Assembly (NCBI GenBank): GCA_014730275.1
Contig: WJIL01000117.1
Location: 36,671 to 100,670 of the forward strand
Source: Candidatus Lokiarchaeota archaeon
Lineage (GTDB): Archaea > Asgardarchaeota > Thorarchaeia > Thorarchaeales > Thorarchaeaceae
DNA: 64,000 nt
Reading direction: 5' to 3'
The position numbers were made by a program, and so were the translations under genes. Below are positions 17,958-26,779 of this stretch, in pieces. Under the pieces are notes generated by a model that was given only the letters and a program-made list of their open reading frames with translations, searched no databases and was not told the DNA's origin. How positions within the stretch are numbered: the first letter of the stretch is position 1; every line of letters begins with the position of its first letter.

Positions 17958-18587
17958 TTGACGGATATACTGCCAGGAACAAAAACCACGCGCATGGAAC
18001 TACTGAATCTCCGAAAGCGAAAGCAGCTAGCTGAGCGTGGCCACGATCTTCTGAAAGAGAAAAGAGATTCTTTGATAATGGAATTTTTCAATGCGATTGC
18101 TGAAATAAGGGAAGCTCGGGCTGATGTAGAAGATACTCTTTCCGAGGCGTTCTCAGCATTGACACAAGCAAAGATGTTGATGGGTCCTGAACGCTTGGTT
18201 GAATTTGCTCATACCAGTAGGGCGGAAACTGAGCTTAACACAACTACGCGTTCAATGATGGGTGTAACTGTCCCCATTCTTTCTCTTCGTCAATCTGCTC
18301 CTGATATGCCATATTCCCTTCCTGATTCAAGTGCAAAGCTGGATACAATGACAGAGAAATTCACAGAAGCATTGAGGGCCATCGTTCGCCTTGCAGAAAT
18401 AGAATCTACTGTAAAGCGTTTGGCTCATGAAATAGAAAGCACAAAAAGGCGCGTATCAGCTCTTGAGACGGTTGTCATTCCGAGATTGGAGGCAACTGCA
18501 AGATATGTCAAATTAGCACTTGAAGAACGTGAACGCTCCGATTTCTATCGAACCAAACTCGTACGGGATCAGATTTCCGATTCTTAA
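17958..18587 (+). CDS. atpD: A-type ATP synthase subunit D
   Basis: Central-stalk subunit of the archaeal A1Ao ATP synthase that couples rotation to catalysis. The 209 aa have the long N- and C-terminal coiled-coil helices of the family, beginning TRMELLNLRKRKQLAERGHDLLKEK and ending in a second helix from about 140. (The N-terminal motif is at residues 10-34.) The start is TTG. The other atp genes are not in the window, so the subunit is encoded apart from a full operon. Its stop overlaps the stop of nac on the other strand within the tetranucleotide TTAA. Confidence 0.93.
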   Translation: MTDILPGTKTTRMELLNLRKRKQLAERGHDLLKEKRDSLIMEFFNAIAEIREARADVEDTLSEAFSALTQAKMLMGPERLVEFAHTSRAETELNTTTRSMMGVTVPILSLRQSAPDMPYSLPDSSAKLDTMTEKFTEALRAIVRLAEIESTVKRLAHEIESTKRRVSALETVVIPRLEATARYVKLALEERERSDFYRTKLVRDQISDS

Positions 18588-18967
18588 CCGCTCTTCAATT
18601 TCAGTATGGCTGCTGCCAAATCTCCCTCAGTTTCTTCGAGTGCCTTCTTGGCTGCCTCGATGCTCACACCAGTTTGATTTGAAACTAGAGCGGCATCTTC
18701 CATAGGAATCTCGACCTTCTTTTTCTTTTTCTTGCTTTCCGTCTTAGAGCTTTCTTCTCCTCTTGGACGCTCTTGCCTATCTCCACCAATCTGAAAAGTT
18801 TCACTTCCAGATTGCTTTATCATGGTCACTTCCGGTTTTGGAAAATACCACTCCTTGTCGTCAAATCTAATGATGACTTCCTCTACTCCTTTGATTTCTT
18901 CTTGTTCTATGCCCATCTTCTTCATCATTCTGGCTAGCTGTTTAGGAGATAAACCTCTGAATCCCAT
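18584..18967 (-). CDS. nac: Nascent polypeptide-associated complex protein (aNAC)
   Basis: Binds nascent chains at the ribosome exit. The N-terminal NAC motif GLSPKQLARMMKKMGI is followed by the NAC barrel (VEEVIIRFDDKEWYFPKPEVT), a charged linker with a lysine run, and a C-terminal UBA domain (about 88-127: DAALVSNQTGVSIEAAKKAL). At 127 aa it is typical of archaeal homodimeric NAC. The ATG has AGAGGT 9 nt upstream. The 361-bp gap upstream (18968-19328) holds two tandem 9-bp elements. Confidence 0.95.
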   Translation of the reverse strand: MGFRGLSPKQLARMMKKMGIEQEEIKGVEEVIIRFDDKEWYFPKPEVTMIKQSGSETFQIGGDRQERPRGEESSKTESKKKKKKVEIPMEDAALVSNQTGVSIEAAKKALEETEGDLAAAILKLKSG

Positions 18968-19094
18968 TTGAATTGACCTCTTTTCCTTTCAGTCATCTTA
19001 GTTGAATAAACCCATCCATTAAATGCTTGCGTTATCGAAGAGGAAAACTAAATCAAAGCCAAAACCAAATCCCCCTTTGCTTATAGATTGCGTT

Positions 19095-19112
19095 GTATTA
19101 TCAGTATTACAA
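19095..19112 (+). repeat. Tandem 9-bp element 7 (GTATTANNN x2)
   Basis: GTATTATCA followed by GTATTACAA in the gap between the nac promoter side and the 3' end of the PAN gene. Confidence 0.7.
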
Positions 19113-19120
19113 ATCATTTC

Positions 19121-19138
19121 GTATTAATAGTATTACAA
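19121..19138 (+). repeat. Tandem 9-bp element 8 (GTATTANNN x2)
   Basis: GTATTAATA followed by GTATTACAA, only 8 bp after element 7, so four half-sites lie within 44 bp. About 155 bp upstream of the nac start codon. Confidence 0.7.
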
Positions 19139-19328
19139 GAGATAGTTCCTGAGAATCACAAATATGAATGAAACTCTACAATTGGCGTTGATATCCTATT
19201 AATGGGGTATTAGAAAACATGCTGCCTTCTCAATGCATTTCTCCCTTCTCTAAGAAATCCGCCGGAGTGACCAGCTAGTTTCATTGTTCAATCGGCTTTC
19301 ATCTAAGGATTTGTTGCTTGATAATGGG

Positions 19329-20531
<1,203 letters not shown>

Positions 20532-20695
20532 TTTATGACACCTTGAATGGCAATTAACTGGGTCTTAAATTAAGTTTATTCATAATGACTCATAATACGG
20601 GTGGAGTTAGAGATGACATCTCAACTTCAAGCATGTTGACTCGGATATGTTTATCTATGAAGACTTCGAACATTCATATAACGAGGTAACGATTT

Positions 20696-21277
20696 TTGCC
20701 AAGCTGCGAACTTTGCGGCAGAGAAATAAAAGGTCGAGGTCGCAGGACAAAGATTGATGGTGTCCCTATGCTAGTTTGCTCCCAATGTGCCTCTCAATTC
20801 GGTCAGAGCAAACCGGCCTCAACGACTAGTAAATCATCAAGATCCAAACGAAGCACTTCTTGGGTCAAAAGTGGAAGTTCAGCATCTCCTTCTCAGAAAA
20901 GACTCAAGAAGAAAAAGAAGAAGCCCCAACGAAATACAAGAAGACGAGGGGTGTTGCTTGATGATATGATGGTAGTAAAGGACTATGCAGAAAAGATTCG
21001 AACATCAAGACAGAAGAAAGGCCTCTCCCAAGAACAGCTCGCCCAGAGAGTCGGTGAAAGAATTTCTACTCTTCAATCAATTGAGGCAGGCCGTTTGAAA
21101 CCCACTATGAAAACCATTCGAGGCATTGAGCGTGAATTGGGAATTTCATTACTTGAACCCATTCGAAGCGCTTCTGCCGCTCCTAGATCTTCCAAAGGCA
21201 ATAAGCGACTCACTTTGGGTGATGTTGTAAAAGTGAAACGAAAAAAGAGCCAGAAAAGAGAAAATTCTGAAGATTGA
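20696..21277 (+). CDS. mbf1: Multiprotein bridging factor 1 (MBF1)
   Basis: Transcription/translation-associated factor conserved in archaea and eukaryotes. An N-terminal zinc ribbon (CELC at 4-7 and CSQC at about 28-31) is followed by a Ser/Lys-rich linker and a Cro-type HTH (about 97-150: IRTSRQKKGLSQEQLAQRVG), then a basic tail. The TTG start follows GAGGTA at 8 nt. Divergent from PAN and followed by tfe. Confidence 0.95.
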   Translation: MPSCELCGREIKGRGRRTKIDGVPMLVCSQCASQFGQSKPASTTSKSSRSKRSTSWVKSGSSASPSQKRLKKKKKKPQRNTRRRGVLLDDMMVVKDYAEKIRTSRQKKGLSQEQLAQRVGERISTLQSIEAGRLKPTMKTIRGIERELGISLLEPIRSASAAPRSSKGNKRLTLGDVVKVKRKKSQKRENSED

Positions 21278-21408
21278 ACCATCGGGAAGAAAAGGTCTTA
21301 TATTGCGTCAGAACAATATATTATTTGACAGTAGTAGTTAGAGACCAGAGTTTTCGCTCCCAACAAATCTCGACTCTGCATTTGATATCTCATGACAAGG
21401 TGGCTTCG

Positions 21409-21936
21409 ATGGCTGAAACTGATTTCAATACCGACTTATTTAGGCTTGTAGTTGAAGAGATTGCCGGCAAAGAGGGGGTAGAGGTAGCTTCAGTACTTGT
21501 TAATAGTGACGAGACCACGGACGAGGAAATAGCGACAAAGACCGACCTCAAGCTGAATACTGTCCGGAAAACATTATACAAGCTACACGATAATCAACTA
21601 GCCTCATATCGCAGAATCCGAGATAGTGATACTGGTTGGTTCCTATACTACTGGCGAATTCATCCGCAGAAAGCGCAGGCCTTGATAAACAGAAAGAAAC
21701 GTATGGTTCTAAACTTGCTAGAACAGCGGCTTCAACATGAAAGCAGCAATGATTTGTATGTATGTGTAAATAGAGATTCTTCACCCGTGCCTTTTGAAGA
21801 GGCTATGAATCTAAGCTTCAGATGTCCGGTATGCGGTGATCGCCTTGAGTATGTTGATAATAAGAAAACAATTGATTTCTTGAAGAAACGAGTTGAAGAA
21901 CTCAGAGCAGATTTGAAGGCCACATCTGCATCATAA
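21409..21936 (+). CDS. tfe: Transcription factor E alpha (TFE)
   Basis: Stimulates promoter opening by binding the RNA polymerase clamp. The frame is open from 21274, but the ATG at 21409 (MAETDFNTDLFRLVVEEIAG) gives the family length, 175 aa, and has AAGGTGG upstream. Winged helix at about 1-90 (EEIATKTDLKLNTVRKTLYKL). The C-terminal ribbon has CPVCGDRLEY and a single Cys in YVCVN; the first knuckle seems to lack its second Cys, so the zinc site is atypical. The order tfe-DUF2110 is known in other archaea. Confidence 0.93.
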   Translation: MAETDFNTDLFRLVVEEIAGKEGVEVASVLVNSDETTDEEIATKTDLKLNTVRKTLYKLHDNQLASYRRIRDSDTGWFLYYWRIHPQKAQALINRKKRMVLNLLEQRLQHESSNDLYVCVNRDSSPVPFEEAMNLSFRCPVCGDRLEYVDNKKTIDFLKKRVEELRADLKATSAS

Positions 21937-22004
21937 CCTGTATGTGACCAGATAGTCTCTGATATTCTATCACATCACAATAGAGAAACCATGAGGAAGT
22001 ACTA

Positions 22005-22760
22005 TTGACCAAAGTGACTTTAATTCCGCGAGCATATGGACCGGAATCGACCCATCTCTTGGATATTTTTAGCAGGCGGATTAGAAGTCTATCTGAGGAT
22101 TTACACATCTCCCAGCTTCGCATTAGTACAAATTCCCGGGGTCACATAGAAATCACAATGGGTGGAGATGATGAGGAATTTCTGCGAAATGTGCTCGATC
22201 AACGCTACGGAATCGTACCAAGTTTTGAAAAGGTAAGCATAGATATAGAATACTCTGGATATTTAGTTGATGTTGGGCAAGTTGGATATGGGCTATACAT
22301 CGATATTGGACTGTCACCGAATCCACCTACAGATTTGTTAATTCCACTTCACAGATTGCGTGAGCAATTCGATATGCCGGGAAAATCACTTAATGAGATT
22401 TGCCGAAAACAAGTTCTTGTTGAGAACCTTCCGGTTAATACTCGTATTACAAACATAGATTCACGAAAGGCTGAACTGGAAGGAGAATTCGCAGAATCTT
22501 ATATTGATCGAATTAATGCTTGGGCAAATGAAACTCATCAGCGACTACTTATTTTTGGGTCAACATATAGGATGATTGACAATGCCCTATCCAATACCAA
22601 TCACAAACAGGATGTGATTGAAATTGAGCGAATAGGAACCTTCGAGTTTTCAGTTACTTGTAAATTGGGAACTAGAGCTACAGGTATTCTAGCCGCTATT
22701 GGCCCCCGCCTTCGTGGAATACCCGTTTATCCATTCATACCTAAGAAAGTGCGAGGATAA
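22005..22760 (+). CDS. DUF2110 family protein
   Basis: A 251-aa soluble protein that I assign to the archaeal DUF2110 family because of its position directly after tfe and its general look (GIVPSFEKV, VGQVGYGLYIDIGL, LIPLHRLREQF, KLGTRATGILAAIGPRLRG). Its function is unknown. The start is TTG (ACTATTGACCAAAG context). It is 4 nt from the next gene, so tfe, DUF2110 and the S4-methyltransferase probably form one operon. Confidence 0.75.
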   Translation: MTKVTLIPRAYGPESTHLLDIFSRRIRSLSEDLHISQLRISTNSRGHIEITMGGDDEEFLRNVLDQRYGIVPSFEKVSIDIEYSGYLVDVGQVGYGLYIDIGLSPNPPTDLLIPLHRLREQFDMPGKSLNEICRKQVLVENLPVNTRITNIDSRKAELEGEFAESYIDRINAWANETHQRLLIFGSTYRMIDNALSNTNHKQDVIEIERIGTFEFSVTCKLGTRATGILAAIGPRLRGIPVYPFIPKKVRG

Positions 22761-22764
22761 AACC

Positions 22765-23454
22765 GTGCCAAGATTAGATAGGTGGCTCCGAGATAATGGG
22801 TATTTCAGTTCCCGCCAGACAGCGAAACGGGCAATTAAGAACGGTTTAGTGCTCGTAAACGAAAAGCGGGCAAAACCTTCCACACATGTGACCACAACGG
22901 ACGAAATCCATATCTCTGAAGAAGCGCGAGACATGCCTCTCGGGTATCTCAAACTCAAGGAAATAGACCAAATTTTGGAAACCAAAATCATCTCTCAAAA
23001 TGACTACGTTCTCGATATTGGCAGTTCTGCTGGTGGGTTCATTCTCTATGCTAAGGAACAAGGCGCAAGAGTTCTTGGGATTGAGATCTCGGGCGACTTC
23101 CTCCCTCGATTGAGAGAAATAGCGCGTCATTCTGAGGATGTCTCGATTCTAGAAGCTGATGCTTTTACAATGCCACTAGGAAACATTCCGTGTGGCGACT
23201 TCAACGTGATTCTGATTGATGTAACTACAGAACCTCGGTCTACACTGAAGCTTGCTCGGAGATTCTGTCGGTGCTTGAATTCTTCTGGTAAGATTTTGGT
23301 GGCTTTCAAATCCAATCCAATTCCCGATACCGTTGATATCTCCCGCAATTCAATTGAAGACTTAGGTTTCGCTAATTGCAAGTCTATTGTATTAGATGAA
23401 AAAAGGCAGGAATTCCACATCTTTGCAATTAAGCCTGAAAATCATACAAAATGA
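22765..23454 (+). CDS. S4-domain SAM methyltransferase (TlyA/FtsJ-like)
   Basis: Probable rRNA ribose methyltransferase. The S4 RNA-binding domain comes first (PRLDRWLRDNGYFSSRQTAK, about 2-60). An FtsJ-like Rossmann domain follows with motif I VLDIGSSAGGFILYA and ILIDVTTEP. The open frame extends to 22699 inside the previous gene, but the GTG at 22765, with GAGG 8 nt upstream, starts exactly at the S4 domain, giving 230 aa. Substrate is not known from sequence. Confidence 0.85.
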   Translation: MPRLDRWLRDNGYFSSRQTAKRAIKNGLVLVNEKRAKPSTHVTTTDEIHISEEARDMPLGYLKLKEIDQILETKIISQNDYVLDIGSSAGGFILYAKEQGARVLGIEISGDFLPRLREIARHSEDVSILEADAFTMPLGNIPCGDFNVILIDVTTEPRSTLKLARRFCRCLNSSGKILVAFKSNPIPDTVDISRNSIEDLGFANCKSIVLDEKRQEFHIFAIKPENHTK

Positions 23455-23592
23455 ATATATCAAGACAACGTGAGACTTCTATCTCTAGTGTTCCTATGAT
23501 AATCAGTAGATATCTTCCAAGACAATGTTTTTAATCTGAAGGCTATCCACTGCTTACTGGGTAAAGACTCTTACTTGGTTTAGCCCACATAT

Positions 23593-23699
23593 GGGGCGGT
23601 TGTCTAGCTCGGCTATGATGTCTCGTTTACACCGAGAATAACAGACGAGGTACTCGCTGTTCTCGACGGTCGCTGGTTCAAATCCGGCCCGCCCCACCA
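23593..23699 (+). tRNA. tRNA-Val (UAC) with intron outside the anticodon loop
   Basis: Acceptor GGGGCGG/CCGCCCC, anticodon arm TCTCG-TTTACAC-CGAGA (anticodon UAC) and T-arm GCTGG/CCGGC; CCA encoded. A 29-nt insertion (23638-23666) falls right after the anticodon stem, at about position 43/44. Removing it restores a 5-nt variable loop. The insertion folds into a hairpin (AACAG/CTGTT, CGAG/CTCG). The junction is ambiguous by one A. Confidence 0.9.
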
Positions 23700-23817
23700 T
23701 TGCCTGCGAATTACCCTCTCTTCAATGAAACGTGGATTCAATCTCTCTCACAAGCCTTAAGGTTATAATACCGTAATCTCTACGCTCTATCTAGTACAGT
23801 ATCTAATGCGGGAGTAG

Positions 23818-23927
23818 CCAAGCCCGGCCAACGGCGCCAGACTTAAGATCTGTGACAAATCGGGGTCATACAATAAGACATCTGGTCTGGCAGCAGTTCG
23901 CGAGTTCGAATCTCGCCTCCCGCACCA
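23818..23927 (+). tRNA. tRNA-Leu (UAA) with canonical intron
   Basis: Acceptor GCGGGAG/CTCCCGC, anticodon arm CCAGA-CTTAAGA-TCTGG, long variable arm of class II, T-arm GCGAG/CTCGC; CCA encoded. A 32-nt intron (23848-23879) interrupts the anticodon loop at 37/38. Confidence 0.93.
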
Positions 23928-24001
23928 TCAGCTTCAATCAGAAATTCGATGATGATTTCCTTTCAATGATATCCCGATTGAGTCTAGTTGGTGAGAAAAA
24001 C

Positions 24002-25330
24002 ATGGAATATGAACGACTAAAATTTCCCGAAAATTTCCTATGGGGTAGCGCGGCCGCCGCTCATCAAACTGAAGGCGGGAATCGCAATAGCTGGACGGAA
24101 TGGGAATCGAAACCAGGAACTATCAAAGATGGATCAACTTCTGAAGTTGCCTGTGATCACTATAATCGATACAAAGAAGATTTCGACTTAGCAAAAGAAC
24201 TAGGTCACGAGGTTCACAGATTCTCTATTGAGTGGAGCAGAATTGAACCCAAAGAGGGCAAGTGGGACGATAGCGAAATTGAACATTACAGGAATGTCAT
24301 CCAGGCCCTGTTGGATAGAGAAATTCAACCGATGGTCACACTTCATCATTTCACCAATCCAATCTGGTTTTCTGAAGATGATGGATGGTTGAATCCTTCT
24401 AGCCCTGATAGATTTGGTAGATTTGTACGAAAAGTGGTGGAGCCATTCACCGACTACGGTATAATCTGGAATACCATCAATGAACCGATGGTAGTTGTTA
24501 CGATGGGATATCTCTTTGGTGATTTTCCTCCTGGTCTGCAAGATTATGGCAAGGCCTTGACGGCTGCCAAGAATCTATTAAAAGCACATGGGCAGGCAGC
24601 TACTGCTATCCGTGAAGTATATGATGAAAAAGGAATGGAACAACCCGACATCGCTCCAGTTCTTAGTACTTCATATTTCGAGCCTTATGACCCAAATAAT
24701 GAGGAAGATGTGGAGTTAGCGGAGTATCTCGATTATCTGTACAATCATGCTTGGCTGGAAGGTGTGATGACATCAACTATACCTGAGATTATGGGTGAAG
24801 AGAAAACCTACAAACCATTGGAAGATAGTGCTGATTTCATTGGTGTGAATTACTATAGCAGAATGCGGGTTTCCTCCTCTCTTGATTTTATGGCAGGAGA
24901 AATGCCCCCAAAGGATCCAGATTTGCCACGTTGCGAAGGTTTGGAGTGGGAATTCTATCCTGAAGGTTACTACCCCATTCTCAAAGCCATTTGGGACAAC
25001 TGGAAAACTCCGATTTTCTTGACAGAAAATGGCATAGGGACCCAAGACGATTCCCTTCGTAGGAGATACATCGTCGCACATCTTCGACAGGTTCACAAAG
25101 CTATACGCGATGGCGTGGAAATTCTTGGCTATCTTGTATGGAGTCTGACAGATAATTTCGAATGGGCGGAAGGCTATGAAAGCCATTTTGGCTTGGTTGA
25201 GGTGGATTACGAAACTCAAGAGCGAATACCCCGTGAAAGTGCCTATATGTTTAGAGAAATCATTCAAGAGAATGCTCTTACCTCTGAAATCCAAGCCAAA
25301 CATCTCGATAGTGGGATAAATTCCTCCTAA
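24002..25330 (+). CDS. Glycoside hydrolase family 1 beta-glycosidase
   Basis: Retaining beta-glucosidase/galactosidase. The family starts at FPENFLWGSAAAAHQTEG. The acid/base Glu is in TINEP, the nucleophile Glu in LTENGIG, and VWSLTDNFEWAEGYESHFGL closes the fold. The open frame begins inside tRNA-Leu, so the ATG at 24002, preceded by GGTGAG, is the right start (442 aa). No signal peptide, so it is cytoplasmic. It stands alone, without sugar transport genes nearby. Confidence 0.93.
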   Translation: MEYERLKFPENFLWGSAAAAHQTEGGNRNSWTEWESKPGTIKDGSTSEVACDHYNRYKEDFDLAKELGHEVHRFSIEWSRIEPKEGKWDDSEIEHYRNVIQALLDREIQPMVTLHHFTNPIWFSEDDGWLNPSSPDRFGRFVRKVVEPFTDYGIIWNTINEPMVVVTMGYLFGDFPPGLQDYGKALTAAKNLLKAHGQAATAIREVYDEKGMEQPDIAPVLSTSYFEPYDPNNEEDVELAEYLDYLYNHAWLEGVMTSTIPEIMGEEKTYKPLEDSADFIGVNYYSRMRVSSSLDFMAGEMPPKDPDLPRCEGLEWEFYPEGYYPILKAIWDNWKTPIFLTENGIGTQDDSLRRRYIVAHLRQVHKAIRDGVEILGYLVWSLTDNFEWAEGYESHFGLVEVDYETQERIPRESAYMFREIIQENALTSEIQAKHLDSGINSS

Positions 25331-25429
25331 TGCTCGAAATTACAGCAATATAGCTTTTGCATTGCTTGGGCGAAGGTTTTATGACGATACAGCGTTGGAG
25401 CACAAGCTGAGCTTCACAGGTGTATAATT

Positions 25430-26779
25430 TTGGTGCAAGAAACGTCGGGATATGTTGGGCTCGCCCTGAGAAAACTCAAGGATGCTGAAGTTCAAGTTGG
25501 AGACGAAGTAGAAGTCTCCACAGACAATCAACAGCATGTAGGCATTCTTATGCCCCGTGCGCAGATCGGGAGCGATGAAGAGCATATCGTCATCAAGCTG
25601 GATAGCGGATATAATATCGGTATTCGCCTGAATGAAGATTCCAAACTGGATAAACTTCGTGAAGTTTCCAGAACCAAATCTTCTAGAAAGAAAATTGACC
25701 GAGAAATTGATGAATCTCTTCCAACTGTTTCTATCCTAAGTACTGGTGGAACAATTGCTAGCCGCGTCGACTACAAAACTGGAGCCGTTAACCCCGCTCT
25801 TAATGCAAAGGATCTCTACGATACTGTTCCAGAGCTGACCGACTATGCGAATATTCGAGCCAAAGTCGTAATGAGTGTGCTTTCTGAAAATATTGAACCA
25901 AATGATTGGAGCTTGATAGCAGAGAGTGTAGCAGAAGAAATCAGAAAGGATACCGACGGAGTAGTAATAGCCCATGGGACCGATACGTTGGGATTTACTG
26001 CAGCAGCACTTGCCTTTGCTCTTCAAAACATACCTATTCCAATTGTATTGGTTGGATCCCAACGCTCTTCCGATCGTCCTTCATCTGATGCTTCAATGAA
26101 TTTGCTACAGGCAGTGCAATTCGTTGGACAATCTGATGCTGCAGAAGTCATGGTTGTAATGCATGGGGAAAGTGATGATACATTCACATATGCTCATCGT
26201 GGTGTAAGATCTCGGAAATGTCACACTAGCAGACGCGACGCATTCCAATCCATTAACATCGAACCGCTCTACAAAATTGAGAATGACAAAATATCAGAGA
26301 TTCAATCTCCAATATTCCGAAGAGATCGAGATAGAAAATTCGAATTAAAATCCAATTTTGAGGAACGTGTAGCACTAATCAAAACATATCCCGGTATAAA
26401 TTCTACGATTATTGATAATCTGATTAATGAAGGGTACAAGGGATTAGTAATAGAGGGAACTGGTCTAGGCCATGCTCCAGAACATCTACATGAATCTCTG
26501 AAAGAAGCAATTGATTCAGATATCATTGTTACAATGACTAGTCAATGCATCTGGGGGCGAACAAACCTAAATGTATATCGGCCCGGTGTCGAAATGCTAC
26601 AGATGGGAGTCGTTCCTTGTAAGGACATGCTTCCTGAAACGGCTCTTGTGAAACTTATGTGGCTGTTAGGTAATTATGATGATTTGGATGAAATACGGGA
26701 CCTGATGACACGGAATCTGGTTGGTGAGATACGACCACGTACAGAGATTGACCAACATTGCTCAACAAAGGAGGCATGA
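25430..26779 (+). CDS. gatD: Glu-tRNA(Gln) amidotransferase subunit D
   Basis: Releases ammonia from glutamine for the archaeal GatDE transamidation of Glu-tRNA(Gln). A small N-terminal beta domain (about 1-80) is followed by an asparaginase-type domain with STGGTIASRVDYKTGAV, VIAHGTDTLGFTAAAL and HGESDDTF carrying the catalytic Thr and Asp residues. The TTG at 25430 or the next codon GTG could start it; AGGTG is about 8 nt upstream. It overlaps gatE by the ATGA tetranucleotide. Confidence 0.96.
   Translation: MVQETSGYVGLALRKLKDAEVQVGDEVEVSTDNQQHVGILMPRAQIGSDEEHIVIKLDSGYNIGIRLNEDSKLDKLREVSRTKSSRKKIDREIDESLPTVSILSTGGTIASRVDYKTGAVNPALNAKDLYDTVPELTDYANIRAKVVMSVLSENIEPNDWSLIAESVAEEIRKDTDGVVIAHGTDTLGFTAAALAFALQNIPIPIVLVGSQRSSDRPSSDASMNLLQAVQFVGQSDAAEVMVVMHGESDDTFTYAHRGVRSRKCHTSRRDAFQSINIEPLYKIENDKISEIQSPIFRRDRDRKFELKSNFEERVALIKTYPGINSTIIDNLINEGYKGLVIEGTGLGHAPEHLHESLKEAIDSDIIVTMTSQCIWGRTNLNVYRPGVEMLQMGVVPCKDMLPETALVKLMWLLGNYDDLDEIRDLMTRNLVGEIRPRTEIDQHCSTKEA

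Noticed and set aside
12354..19138. Integrated virus or plasmid block
   Set aside because: No integrase, attachment repeats or structural genes, and housekeeping genes (acdA, atpD, nac) are mixed in, so an integrated element is not supported despite the unusual genes.
21274..21408. N-terminal extension of TFE by 45 residues
   Set aside because: The extension does not fit the family and overlaps the mbf1 stop; the ATG at 21409 has a ribosome-binding site.
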